A DNA stretch of 64,000 nucleotides from assembly GCA_035582835.1 (NCBI GenBank), contig JAYKAV010000010.1, forward strand, positions 123,707 to 187,706, written 5' to 3'. This document shows positions 22,736 to 34,150 of this stretch, piece after piece (within the stretch, counting starts at the first letter, position 1; each line of letters begins with the position of its first letter). The position numbers and the translations under genes are program-made. The notes below the pieces were generated by a model. It searched no databases. It had not been told where the DNA came from and saw only the letters and a list, made by a program, of their open reading frames with translations. The DNA is from Phoebastria nigripes (taxonomy: Eukaryota; Chordata; Aves; Procellariiformes; Diomedeidae).

Positions 22736-22985
22736 AGGCTGGACTGTCCTCTGGGGAGAAGAAATTCAAATTGGATATAAGGAGAAAGCTTTACACACTG
22801 AGAGTGTGCAGTCCCGCGTCAAGGACCCAGAGAAGTGGTGGTATCTCCACTTTTGGAGTTTTTCAACTCCTAACTGGAAAGGACTCTAGCGATCTTTGAA
22901 GGTGGTTGCAGGATTTGAGCAAAGGGCTTGGACTAGAAACCTCCAGAGGTCCCTTCCCACCTGTATTACTATGAATTATGTAAGT
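22736..22985 (+). mobile_element. Old CR1 3' tail
   Basis: A diverged CR1 3' end on the plus strand. It carries the end of ORF2 (AAATTGGATATAAGGAGAAAG, matching the conserved LDIRRK stretch, then GGTGGTATCTCCA), and the CR1 3' UTR words TTGGACTAGAAACC and TCCAGAGGTCCCTTCCCACC, closing with a degraded ATTACTATGAATTATG terminal repeat. The left edge is approximate. It is clearly older than copies 1-3. Confidence 0.82.
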
Positions 22986-25900
22986 ACTGTGTGTGCTTCT
23001 TTTTTAATTCTTATCCTAGTTTCAGGAGCAGATTCTGTGTTGATTCAGTCTGCCCGGCACTCCAGCTTTCATGCCTACTTTTAAAGCAAACTTAGCAGAA
23101 GAGTTGAAGTTCCAGGAAATGGAGCTCCTTTAAAATCATGTCAATAGACAGCTGAATAAAGAGAGAAAAATCTGAATGAGTGCTCTAACACTAAGGAAAG
23201 GCAGCCACATGAGTTCAACATTAATATTAGACACAAAAGAAGGCACAGAAGAGAAATGTTACAAATACCCCAACTTAAGGAAAAACCTTACCTAGAGCTT
23301 GCACCTCCTCAGACATGGACCAATGCATCCAGCAGACACACAGCCATGTGAGATCACGCTCCATAAAACCTATCACACACACTACCTTCAGTCGGGCTGA
23401 CACAGCTCCTGCAATTCAGCTCTGCACAGCACAGTCCTGAGGGTTAGATCCTTTCAGCTGCCAAGTCAAGACACCATGGTGTGAGCTGCTTCATCGCCTT
23501 AGGAGAAGTACTAATTCTAACTACCATTATTCATTTATACCTTGTGCTCAGTGGCACCAACTGGTGACTTTTCAACAATAAAGTATTTGATGGAGAAGAA
23601 AGTAAGTAAAGGCAGAGATTTCAGTTCCTAATCCCCACAGGTTTATCCCCACAGGAAAATGATTTGAATACCAGCTCAACAGTGTCTTTTTAAATTAGAA
23701 AGAGACAGTACAAATAATACTGTAAGCAAATAGTCCTGAGTGTCTAGCTTCGNTTTTTCCTGTAGATTCACATTTGTTTGCAGAACTTCGAGCTGAGCTT
23801 TTATTACCCAGAGATTGCAAACTGTGCTTGTCACATGAACACTAACTCTATATTTTAAATGTCAACCAGTGTCTGACATCTCCTTTGTTATTTATGCACA
23901 GAGGAATTTTAGCAATCAACAGGGAAAGGGGCATAGATCAAAATATTATCAAATTCTGAGTAGTGAAATATGTTTCTCAGGGAAAGGGGAAAGGATAAGG
24001 GGAAAAGGGAAAAGAGAAAAGGGAAAAGAGGAAAGGGAAGGAGGAATCCTATCTCTGTCTCTGAAGATCATGTTATTGTTTGAAACTCATTGCAAGAAGA
24101 TACAAGTTTGAGCTGAAGCATATTTAGCAATACTTGAACAGGATGTAGCCCACAAGATACCTCACTCCATTCTCCATTCCAGATCTTTCTCTTCCTTGAA
24201 ACTCTGGCCAGAGCTACACAAGAGTCCAGTCAGCCCCAGAACTGCAGGAGGTATTCTCCATCAAGATCTCCAAACCTGAGCGCAGGTCCTCTGAGAATAT
24301 CATGTCAGAAATCAAAACCTGACACTTGATGTCATGCTGGTATAGACGTAAAATGTGGTGAGGCCCACACTCAGAGCAGGAATGTCTCTTGATCCCTTTT
24401 CATTGGCTAGTCGAGCAGGCTGGTGTCAGCAGAATACGCACTCCCCTGCACCCAGGACAGAACAAAAGCAGGTGGAGTCAGCTGCCAGACAGCACAATTG
24501 CATTTTTGAAGCAAAAATGACCCCTGCTGACTCTGGGCTTTTTCTTTCAGTCCATCTCCTAAGAAGGTAATGCAGCCTCCTTCATCTTCCCACAGCAGTA
24601 AACTTAAAACCAGGGCACATTTGGTAGAGAACAGCCAGCTATGGTAGGAGGCCAAACTAGCCAGGTTAGCTTCTGTGACTGTAATCATGTCCCCTCTTTA
24701 TGGTTGACAGTATGCATCTTGAGTGTGAACCAGAGATGCAGTGAAGGAAAAGACCTTTCTCTGAGCACTCAAGTGGGCCAAGTCCTGTGTATCGATCTAG
24801 TGAACGTTCCACTGAGGTTTGCTTATCCTAAGGTCTTGGCAGTCCCTAGTGACGGTCTAGCTTTGGGCCCTAGCTAGGAGGCAGAGTGTGGTAGGTGGTT
24901 TCTTTGCTCTCCCAAGCATGGACAGGGAGCAGTGGACGCTAAGCTGTGGGCTGAAAAGTTTAACTGAAGTTTCTTTTTCTATGCAGCTTGTAAGACCTGG
25001 ATTCCTAGTCTTCATTTGAGAGCCAGTGCCACCAGTCATTACAAGCTGCCATGAAAGGGCACTGCCCTCAGCTGTGGAGGCTGGCGATGCTGCCAGTTCT
25101 CAAGAGTAGAAAACCCCCACCATGACTGCAGTGCTGGCAGTGAAGCAATGCTCCAGTTGGCTTTTTAATGGTGTCCATCTGCAGTGCTGCATAGTGACCT
25201 TATATGTCCCAGATCCAGGCTGATGGTTCTGTGTGCCTTGTTTGCTCTACCATTTGGGACTGCCGAGCACAAGCCTGCAAGTGCTGGCAAGCACACTGCC
25301 AGCGAGAACCATACGTTGCAAATACACTTTTCTGCACCACCTGACACCTGCTTTCCTATTGGTGCAGTGAACCAGGCTGCATGCAAGGCTTTGAGAAACC
25401 CGTGTGCAGTAAAGGCACATGGGAGAGCAAGACTATAGTCATGCTTCCTGGCATCTGCACAGATCATTTCCCATTGCTGCAATAATCATTCTAACTATAA
25501 CAGATTGCCAGTGCACAATTTTAGTTTCAAATGACAATCATTGCATCAAAGTTGAATCATAATCTTGCATTTGTTTTTTTTTGCTCAGCCCCAAGCCAGG
25601 GCAGGGTCCAAACATGAGAGTCAAATCTGAGAGCCTGCATGGTCCAGCCACAGTCATTTTTGAAGACAGCCTTCTAACTTTTCTTATTGCAGTGGAAAGC
25701 AGATGTGCACCTTAATGTCTCAGTTTCAGGAATCAGAGGAGTCCACAAGAAACTCAGCTTTTGGTTTTCATTAAAAAGGTAGACTTCAGGCTTCAGGCCA
25801 TAGAGCAAAGCTTGAAAATGTGACCCAAGTGTTCCTTAAAGTCTGAAGAAACAAAAAGGCAAGGGAAAAGAACTCCAAATGTATGTCTTATAGCTTTTGA

Positions 25901-27570
25901 TTTTTGAGGTAACATCTTTATAGAGCCTAACCTTCTGGTTTTCAAAGGGTTGGTGGCAGAAATACTGTGGAAAAGACCCCATGAAATTGGTTGAACCAAA
26001 GTGGTGGGTGATTATCAGCATCACGTGTGCTGAGTCATACACTAGTAACTAGCAATGAACTTTGATCCTGAGGCCTCACAGATACTTTTGCGTCTCACCC
26101 TCCCTTGGCTTCAGAGGTAGGTGACCGTCTGGTGCTCACAGTAAGACGGGCCTTAGACACTGCAAGTGCAAAACAAAATCAGGGACAAAGCAAAGGACCT
26201 CTTAGAGTTACAGCCTCCAGCCACCTGCCTCGGCCTTCTTTCCCAAGTTCTCCTGAATACATTTTGAAGAAATGTTGCTGCTTCGGCTCTGAATGTGGCT
26301 TTTGTTTCTCATGGGCAGTTTGCTGGATAGTGCTTTTATTAGTGTCATGATGGATAGGAATAGCTGGGTGAGCCCAGCATACTGCAACAACAACAGTGCC
26401 AAACTTCCCACGAGCGCAGATTTTGGCTGCCTGATGTCCACATATATAGACTGACCAGAAAGAGCTGAAAGAGAGGTAGTCACGACCTGCACACTGGAGC
26501 TTTCCTGCCAAGGCACCAGTGGGAATAAGGCCCTGAGTTACAGTACAGGTTTACCATTCATCAAAGGGTCTGACACCAACATTCGTGCGGTTCTTGGATA
26601 GGGAGACAGAAAATTGTATATCAGTGCTTCCTGGCACAACAATCTCATATTCTTTGTTATCCAATGCACTGGAAATCTGCTTCACTTGGCTTTTGAGGCA
26701 CTGGGTAATCAAAACTTCATGCATTAATACAATACAATCACTGAATTCCATGTTTAAAGATGCCATAAAATGTAACCTACCCTCAGTCAGCAGTCTTGTC
26801 TCTCCCTACCCAGAAGAAGGCTTGCACTATTCCTTCCTTCTCACCCTAGAGATCCAGTTCTGTAGAACCAAGAGCTGGATGCTTTCAGCTACCTGCAGAC
26901 TACCCAACCAAGGATGGGGCTTGCCTGGGAACTGGAGTGGCCAAGCATGGCCTACATGGCATAAGAAGGGAGGAGAGGGAGGCTCAGGTGTTTCCACATG
27001 GATAATACAGGAGAAGAGATGACTAGAAGACATCAAAATGTCACAGAGGTGACACCCAGCTGAAGGGAAATGAAGAGGTGGCTGACAGGTTATGTGTGCT
27101 CCCCAGGCTGCATTGAGCCCAGACTCAGACTGGGCCCTGTCTCCAGCTTCCCACTTCCATGATTGAAGGATTTGGGGTACAATCATCTGCAAAAGTCAAC
27201 CACTTCTTTGCCTTGCCAGATATAAAATATTCAGCTAGCCTGACAACAGGTTCACAGCTGATTGGGCAACAAAGATTGGGAACAGCTGGGTGGATTTGAG
27301 AAGATCCCCTTCATCGTATGTAGTCCAAAGCCACCAGACAAGCCAGTTCCCACAGCTCTGACCAGCTCCTTCCAGTGATGCTTCTAGGCTGTGTAGGCTC
27401 CTCCTAGACTCAGGCAGGAGCTGGCCTGCAGGAAAATGCTAATCAAGGAGCTGTGAGTTGGGATTTGGGGGGCTAGGAGTTAGCTCTTTTCTGGAACTGA
27501 CCTGTTCTGTCATTTGCATGTCCACTCATCTCTTCAGCTTTGTCTGCCCCATCCATTTTGACTGGAAGCT
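22986..27570. other. Unique-looking sequence with a purine tract, no gene seen
   Basis: About 4.6 kb. Open frames up to 145 codons occur (26585-27022, plus strand) without a recognisable domain, and are consistent with chance in a region of this size. One N base is at 23753. The purine tract at 23980-24046 is listed separately. Confidence 0.55.
23980..24046 (+). repeat. Purine-only simple repeat, GGGAAAA-like
   Basis: Sixty-seven bases of A and G, broken by one T at 23996, built from loose GGGAAA/GGGAAAAGA units. Such mirror-like purine tracts can form triplex DNA in principle; here it is most simply a degenerate microsatellite. Confidence 0.9.
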
Positions 27571-27575
27571 ACAAA

Positions 27576-27690
27576 AGAGTTACCTTTCCTTGTGACCACC
27601 AATGCAGCTGTATCATAAAAGCTTCCTGGGGAGCTATGGCTACTGGTGAATTAAAAGCACGGTATTTTAAATAATTATAACTCCACTTCC
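27576..27690 (+). repeat. Unidentified short element, copy A
   Basis: This segment is homologous to 28047-28180 in the same orientation. Shared blocks in the same order are a CCTTT-rich lead with CCAA, ATCATAAAAGCTTCCTGG (27612-27629), GAATTAAAAGC, and TTTTAAATAATTATAA (27665-27680). The two cores are 35 bases apart here and 58 apart in copy B. I do not recognise the family. It may be an ancient interspersed repeat or a local duplication of a conserved non-coding element. Confidence 0.8.
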
Positions 27691-28046
27691 ACTTTGCAGC
27701 AGGAATGGTCTCTGAATATCTTTGTGCTGCACATAACATGGGGGGCTCTCCCTTGGGAACAGGCAGGAAGAGCATAGACTGCAAACCTTGCCAGGAGGGA
27801 AAAAGAACCTTGAGTGTCTCTGTCATCACCCTGCAGATTTAGGCAGATGATCTCAATTCAGCTTTGAGCAGCCACTGTCTGAGCTTCCCAAGTAGACTTT
27901 GGGATGTGTGTGAGCGTCCTAAGGACTTTACCACATTCCTTTCAGAGAAGCCGTCTTTTAAAGCCCTGAACACTTGACTGAACAATCTAGTAGCACAACC
28001 TTCCCAACATCACAATATCCTGATTAACTATTAAGATCATTAAATT

Positions 28047-28180
28047 GAAACCTTTTCCCTATACTGCCAATTTGATTGTATCATAAAGCTTCCTGGTGAA
28101 CTGCAGTTAGGTGGGAAAATGATAATGATGCAAAGTGTTAGAATAAAGCTCACTTTTTAAATAATTATAAGTTTACTTAA
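28047..28180 (+). repeat. Unidentified short element, copy B
   Basis: Partner of 27576-27690, about 470 bases downstream. It carries ATCATAAAGCTTCCTGG (28080-28096, one A fewer than copy A), GAATAAAGC, and an exact TTTTAAATAATTATAA (28155-28170). About 23 extra bases (around AAATGATAATGATGC) separate the two cores. Confidence 0.8.
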
Positions 28181-28944
28181 TTACATTAATATTTTTCACT
28201 GAATATTAAATTAGCTGGAGGTGTCAGGAGGAAATACCCTACACAGAAAAATAAAACACAAGGAGCAGACTACAACAGCATCCTTTTTGTCTTTCATTGA
28301 GCAGTGTAATTAAATTAAGTAGGATTGACTGAGTGTCAGACATCTGCAGGAGTAATTCCCTAACTTCATTAATGCTATTGTGCCTGCAGAAGCCTTGGTG
28401 GTAATTTCTCTCAGAAGTGGTCTAAACTAGAGTCTGGTGATGAGCTAGCGACGTGATATGAAAGCATTACACAGGGCAGTTGTTCCCCTAGCTGCTGTGC
28501 TCCCTGTGCCTGTAGAATAGCTCTGGTAGAGCTAGGCTGCTTTGGCAGCACATGGAGCAAGGCAAAACAGGGGTCATAGAAGGACCAAGGAACAGCACTG
28601 GGTCAGTCACAACTGCTGTCAGTTAATGCAACACACCAGGCACTGGCCCCTGAGTGGACCATGTGGCTCAAAAAGCAGAAGAAAATTCTCAAGAAAACAA
28701 GGTAAAACAAATCTGCAGATGCACGATTAAGTTCTGAAACGATGCTGATAATAGCCCCCTAGCCTGAAAATAACCATTCTCTATAAGCTAAGGAAATATA
28801 AGGAAGTGAAAATAGATGTGATGTTGGGTATTTCTTTCCTTTGCCTGCTCACCAAAGAGAGATCAGATCCTTTCACTAATCCAGAGTGACTGCAAAACAT
28901 TGTCCTGCTTTAATCCCCCTCTGGCAATGGCCAGGCTCCTTTTG
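28181..28944. other. Unique-looking sequence, no gene seen
   Basis: AT-rich, with open frames of about 60 codons only. A GCTTTGGCAGCACAT word near 28539 recalls the start of U6 snRNA, but the rest does not match. Confidence 0.55.
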
Positions 28945-29640
28945 CATGGAGCTGTAAGAGCAGCTGGGCTGGGTCCTATCAAAGGACCATCTAGCCCATG
29001 TCCTGTCTCTGGCAGGAACCAGCAGTGTAGTCCCGGGGAAGGAGTACAGGTAATGCTGTGCTATTTTAGATAGGTATGACAGCCTGTAATAAGATACCAG
29101 AACAGAACTTAGATACTATAATAGAGTAATACTGTCCTTCCAGCACCTTCCCACCTGCAATTCAGAGACTTCCTCAGCTGCAGTTGGTGTCTGAGTCTTC
29201 ATGGTTAATAAACCACAATGGACTTTTCTTTTTCATGCATTTGAGCCCTTTATGCATCCACTTAGCTCTTTAGAGCCTCAGCCTCCTGTGGCAAGGAGCT
29301 CCATAGTTAACCATATGCCAAGCATAAAGCATTATTTCTTTTTCTTTGGTTTAAATTGCTCCCTGAGGGCTTCATTCTTCTTTTGGGACTAACAGGGAGT
29401 ACCTATTGCCTAACGACTCTCTTCAGAGATTCTGCCATTATAGACCTCACTTATATACCCTTTCTTTCCAAAGTAAAGTACTGGGCTATTCAGTCCCTCC
29501 TTGCATGTAAGTCATTCCATTTTGCAGATCATTCTTGTTGTCCTGTCTGTCTCTTTTTAAATTAACTGTATCTTCTTTTGAGACAGGGGAAGTAGAGCTG
29601 CCTAGGGTATCAGATCTTTGAACCTCTGCCTATAATATGC
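28945..29640 (-). mobile_element. Ancient CR1/L3-like LINE, 3' end
   Basis: A strongly diverged CR1-superfamily 3' end on the minus strand. The plus strand carries, from the 3' end inward: a GGACCATCTAGCCCATGTCCTG block near 28980 (on the minus strand, the familiar GGGCTAGATGGTCCTTTG tail of old amniote CR1/L3 copies), TCCTGTGGCAAGGAGCTCCATAG near 29285 (the LWxSLPQE stretch of the ORF2 C-terminus), TCATTCTTCTTTTGGGACTAAC, TATAGACCTCA, and ATCATTCTTGTTGTCCTGTCTG near 29528. On the minus strand LWSSLPQEAEAL can be read. The order and spacing match the old family closely although every block is mutated. Its age suggests it predates the bird radiation. Confidence 0.82.
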
Positions 29641-30474
29641 CTACAATAAATGAATGGCCTGTATGGTGTGCTCTTCACATCTCCTTGTCCATTGGTGAAC
29701 ATGAGGCTGATGTCTTTGGAAGTCTGTCAACAGGAGACCCCATCTCCTCTTCCTGAGAATATCCCTGCACACGCATAGCTGGGATTGCTTTTTTCACCTG
29801 TGCCTTACATTGCCTTCAACAAGACTGAGTTGTAACTCTCATGTTCTCACCCACACTATTTTCCAATACCCTTCTCTAGTTCCCTGCCATTATCTTTAAT
29901 ATTTATCACCTTAAACACCTTCTGGAATGGACATTGTCACTTCACTAAACTGCTGTGTGGTGATGGAGCCATCAGGGACCCAGAGGCAGCTTCCGGGAGC
30001 CACGCTGTCCTTCACTAATACCAGGATAAGGCTGTTAAAGGCATCCTTGACCCCAGCATATCTGTGCTGTGCAAAAATTTGGATTTGAATGTTTGATTCC
30101 AATCTGTCTCTCTAATGATTATGTATATGATGCTGGGACAGATAGGGACACAAAATCCTGTTTTCATCCAATTCAGCCAGTATCAGAAATTACTTGCATC
30201 CTTCCCTGAGCAGGAAAACTTGTCATGCTTGCAGTGGTTTCTGGCACGGGTTAGCCATTCCTTAATAAAATCTGAGAGAATGAAGCAGCTTTTCTCTAGG
30301 TGGATACCCTGTGAAGCTCTCTCTCCTCTAGCAGTTTGCCTATTTTCATAATCCAAGAGGTTCTGAATATCTTTGATGTTCCCCAGCCCTATTTCAAATG
30401 GGATGGTAGTTTGCCTCTGAATTCAGCATGGGACTCCCACAGTCCCTGACCAGATGAGCTATCATTCCCCTTTT

Positions 30475-30503
30475 AAAAAAAAAAAAAAAAAAGAAAAAAA
30501 AAA
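30475..30503 (+). repeat. Poly-A tract
   Basis: Twenty-nine bases of A broken by one G at 30493. No LINE, SINE or processed pseudogene was recognised upstream, so it is not assigned to a retrotransposon tail. Confidence 0.9.
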
Positions 30504-31760
30504 TCAGCAGTCATAGGGTAAGAACATTTCTCACTTTCAGAGGAAGCTGAATTGGCTTCCTCATTGGCGTGGCCAGGAGGCGGAGCAGGTGGCGGGGAGG
30601 GGAAGATAACTTCTGGCTAAATACTGCAGGAGATCAGCCTGACACAGATGCAATTTGCAGACTGAGGTAAACATCAAGGTGTTAGGCCTGGACTTCTGGA
30701 TGTACCAACTGAAGTGGTTAAACTCATATTCTTCATGTGATTGCCCTTTTCAGGAGGAGGTTGTGAACAAAGTAACGCTCCAGTCACTGTGTAAGGCCAT
30801 CAGTGTCCTTTGTAACAATTGCAAGAACAGTTTTGCAAGAGTCCGAGTTAGGAATTAGAAGGCACATCTGAGCACCACAGGGAATGAGAACTGTGACTGA
30901 GCAGCAGGTCCCATACAAAGGTGCTGCAAGAAGGGCAACAGGTGTCCAATTTGGGTATATGATGACGAAGTGATGAGAAACTGGACGGACCATAAAGGAA
31001 AGGGCAGTACACAGGCAGGGCACTATCGGAAGCATTCCCATAATGTGCCCAACAGTATAAGTGAAAGAATAGAGAAGAGAAAAAAGAAGGCAAACACAAA
31101 ATAACACATGTTGTCAGTCTCTAGAGAGATGGTATCTTCCTGGAAATTACATCAAAACAGAATTATAGCTGAGCCATTGTGCTGTCTATGAAATTATAAT
31201 GAGACTTTGGAGAGGAGCAATCTGGTAAAATGAGTGTAGATAAGGAGGGAATCCTGGGAAATTAAGATGTTGGATGTATCAGTGTTTGAGAAACACTGGG
31301 AAAACATTTTCAATGTAGAGAAAAAGAGGCAGAGAAAAGGATTTGAGATTATAGGATATAGACAGCAAAAGGTGTTACTCCATAAAGTCACTACTGAAGG
31401 AGCTTTGAGAAGGAGTAGCTTCAAAGCAGAAAAGTTGTTGTTTGGCTTTGAGCTTTGAACACCTCCCCAAACCAATCCCGCATTTCAACAAAGCAGGAAA
31501 GTAAAAATAAACCTATTGGAACAATCTGCTAGAGAAAGAGTTACTGCTCCATTCAGTCAGCTCCAAGGCAGCTGAAGACAAAAAGCAGAGAAGAAAACCA
31601 TTTTTTTTTCATTAGACAAGAGAAATCATTATCACCATATGTGACAGGAAGGATTCATTAACCAGCAAGCATGTTGCAGGAAATGATGAAGCAGCAGACA
31701 TCATAGGGCCCTGGTCAAGCCATTCACATTGTTTTTCTTTTGAAAGATGAATACCTAAAG

Positions 31761-31805
31761 ATAATCCAATTATCCTATTATCCTATTATAATCCAATTGT
31801 CCTAT
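31761..31805 (+). repeat. 27-bp tandem repeat, about 1.7 units
   Basis: ATAATCCAATTATCCTAT at 31761-31778 recurs as ATAATCCAATTGTCCTAT at 31788-31805, with an extra TATCCTATT between. It is a small local duplication. Confidence 0.85.
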
Positions 31806-32059
31806 CATTTTTTTCAGGGAAGCATTATTTCTCCAAGTGAGTCTGAGCACAATTACTATTCTTCAGCAGTATCTAACATTTAAAGATTCACATCTCAGGG
31901 AATTTGTGAGGCTAGAGAACACATTTTCAGAACCTGTATATGAGGGGATTCATATTCAAACACTTAATAATGTTGGAATTCACCAGCTAGACTCATCAAT
32001 TCAGTAAATAGGTGGTGAATGTGTCAGGAATAAACAGCTGAACTGCGTTTGTCTCCAGT

Positions 32060-32105
32060 CAAGGGATGGACTGATGACCTTTCAAGATTCCTTCCAGCCC
32101 TGTTT
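32060..32105 (+). mobile_element. Possible old CR1 3' UTR fragment
   Basis: GGGATGGACTGATGACCTTTC followed by AAGATTCCTTCCAGCCCTG parallels the CR1 3' UTR (GGTTGGACTAGATGACCT...GGTCCCTTCCAACCC). Neither ORF2 nor a terminal ATTCTATG repeat could be seen, so this is a weak call. Confidence 0.45.
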
Positions 32106-33095
32106 TCTCTTGAGCATCTTGGTGTCACAAGCAAAGTGAAAGGAAACCCAAAAGGAAGCTACAATGGAGCAGCAATGAAAAGGGAAGGAAACAGGTAGCA
32201 CTGAGAGGACTAGCTTGTTCCACTCACAGAAAACCCCATGCTTTTTTTCTCGGAATCACCTGCAGAAACTGCAACCAAGACCCAGCAGGGTCACAGTTTG
32301 AGTCAAAGTCTGCCTCATGCCTGACTGAATCAAAATTCAAGTCCTAAGGAGTTTCTAGGAAAAAATGATGAGTCAGGGTCACTGGAAAAGGATGATTTTA
32401 GGAAACAACAGTATTTTTTAATGAAAACACTTTGGTGAATTTCTGATTAAATGTAGGCTTGGCTTAACCATATCCACCTAGTCTCTTATCTAACTACAAT
32501 AGGCTTGTGAGCCCAGGTGCACTCTCTGAAGTTTGGGCCAATGTTTGGGCTGTAGAAGTCCTGTTTCCTCAACAAAAGCCTGGCTCACATCCCTGCTACT
32601 AGAGCTACAAAGATTCCTTGCTACAAAGATCAGCGAGCTCCCAGGGCACCCAGTGCTTCTTCAGCCTGTGAGGGCTGGTGAATACAGGACACTTATGATC
32701 CTGTGCTCCCAAGCTCAGTTTCATTTCAGAACAAGCTAACCAAAATGTTCCCACTGCTCTGAATGTTGCCCCCTCCCAACCACCTTTCTCTCCTGCTAAA
32801 AATCCGTAAAACAAAACAAAACAAAACAAAACAAAAAATCTATGGTTTGTTCTGAAAGGGACCAAAGTTTGTCAGGATTTCAGAATTTCTTGCACAAGAA
32901 GAATTTTAGTTTTCAGCCAGTGCTGCTCTTTCTGCTCTTTCCCCTCTCCAGCAGCAGCTGTGAAATCTCAGCCTGCAGAAGCAGTCCAGGTGTTGGAGAG
33001 CCACAAAACTTGTCTGCTTTCACAGTGATCAGAATTGAGCATTTATTCTTGAAACCAACTGTCCCAAATTTTGTATGCACTGGCTGCACATGCAG
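32106..33095. other. Unique-looking sequence, no gene seen
   Basis: About 1 kb with an AAAAC microsatellite and short open frames only. Its right end merges with the ancient LINE that follows. Confidence 0.5.
32808..32838 (+). repeat. AAAAC microsatellite
   Basis: About five and a half tandem AAAAC units. Confidence 0.95.
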
Positions 33096-33099
33096 CAAG

Positions 33100-34150
33100 A
33101 TGTACTCTGGGGATAAATACCAACTCAGTCCTGCATGACATCCACCTGGCATCACTCATGGTAATGGATCTCTGCCCACTTATTGGATCCCAGTTGTCCT
33201 TACCTTTTTGACTAGCTCTGTACCTCTTACAGCCTTCAGTAATCCCTACCTTCTCTACCTTAACTAGTAATTTCTCCCATGGCACCACATCTAATGCTTT
33301 ACCAAAGTGCCGGTCTACCTCAGTTCTCATGTCATAAACGTCAGTGACTTCACCAAAGAAAATTACCGGCTCAGTCTGAGCCATCTGCTCCAGTACAAGC
33401 ATGTTCTGATGCATCCTGTTAGACTTGCACTTCCTGATGTCCAGTTACGTGTTCCTTCAAAAGTTGTTCTAAAGCCTTAAATGCCATTAAGGTCATACTT
33501 AAAGGTCTGCAGCTCTCAAGGGTGTTCTTCTCCCTCCTTCTTTTAAAATTTAAGTCTCTCTTCTGCTATTCTCCAGGTCAAGTTGAGAAATTTGTTAAAA
33601 AACTCTGCTTCTGAATTGGCAATTTCATGTGCCAGATGCTCAGGATTTGCAAGGTTTATCAGCTCACCCTTCACATCAAACTCCCAAAGTCCAATTCCCC
33701 TCTCCAAGAGGGGCATTTCATGTCTGTCCTTTCATTGCCTTTTAAAATCTTTGCCTTATTCAACATCATCATAAAAAACCTGAGACAAAATACCAAGCCA
33801 CCCCAAATTTACGTCCTCCCTGTACTCAGCATCACTCTTTTTTCTGTTGTTCTTTTATTTCGAAAGGACAAACCTTTGACTACTGGCATCAATCTTTTCT
33901 CAAGGTCTAACCCAGCATGACTCTTGGCAATCCTCATTTTACCCCTGTACTTCCTGACATTTCAGCTGTGACCTTGCCAATCAGTTTTATTTTCCTTGTA
34001 GTCTCTGTGCTTATTCCTAGTATGTGTCTCAAGACAGCTGGTGATGTTCATCCCTAGACTGTTTTCCCTTTGCCTGGGACATGAATTCCTGCTCCCAAAC
34101 TTTGGCTTCCTTGTGCTTGTTCTTCCTTTTAAATTAAACTGGATTAGCTC
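33100..34150 (-). pseudogene. Ancient CR1-like LINE ORF2 remnant (linker and reverse transcriptase)
   Basis: A very old reverse transcriptase remnant on the minus strand that has lost all terminal signals. Reading downward from 34150, pieces match the CR1 ORF2 order: a linker (YRGKMRIAKSHAGLDLEKRL, then RNKRTTEKRV), then a fingers part (LAHEIANSEAEFFNKF, FKRRREKNTLESCRPLSMT, the last matching the usual [19 protein letters not shown]), and then in another frame motif A (HFGKALDVVPWEKLLVKVEKVG at about 33300-33240). Conserved words such as CRPLSMT and GKALDVVPWEKLL keep their spacing although several frameshifts and stops divide them. The 123-codon open frame at 33043-33414 is only the motif A part plus random extension. 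The edges are approximate. No sign of a host function was found. Confidence 0.8.

Larger units (their letters stand above)
29641..32059. other. Unique-looking sequence with simple repeats, no gene seen
   Basis: About 2.4 kb. It contains an interrupted A tract at 30475-30503, a small GC-rich patch near 30565-30605 (GGCGTGGCC...GGCGGGGAGGGG), and a 27-base tandem repeat at 31761-31805 built on ATAATCCAATTATCCTAT. Open frames at 30784-31107 (minus) show no motif. Confidence 0.55.

Noticed and set aside
26585..27022. 145-codon open frame outside the transposons
   Set aside because: No recognisable motif, and an opposing frame of similar length overlaps it. Lengths like this are expected by chance in 64 kb.
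28539..28553. GCTTTGGCAGCACAT, resembling the 5' start of U6 snRNA
   Set aside because: Only about 15 bases match; the following sequence does not fit U6.
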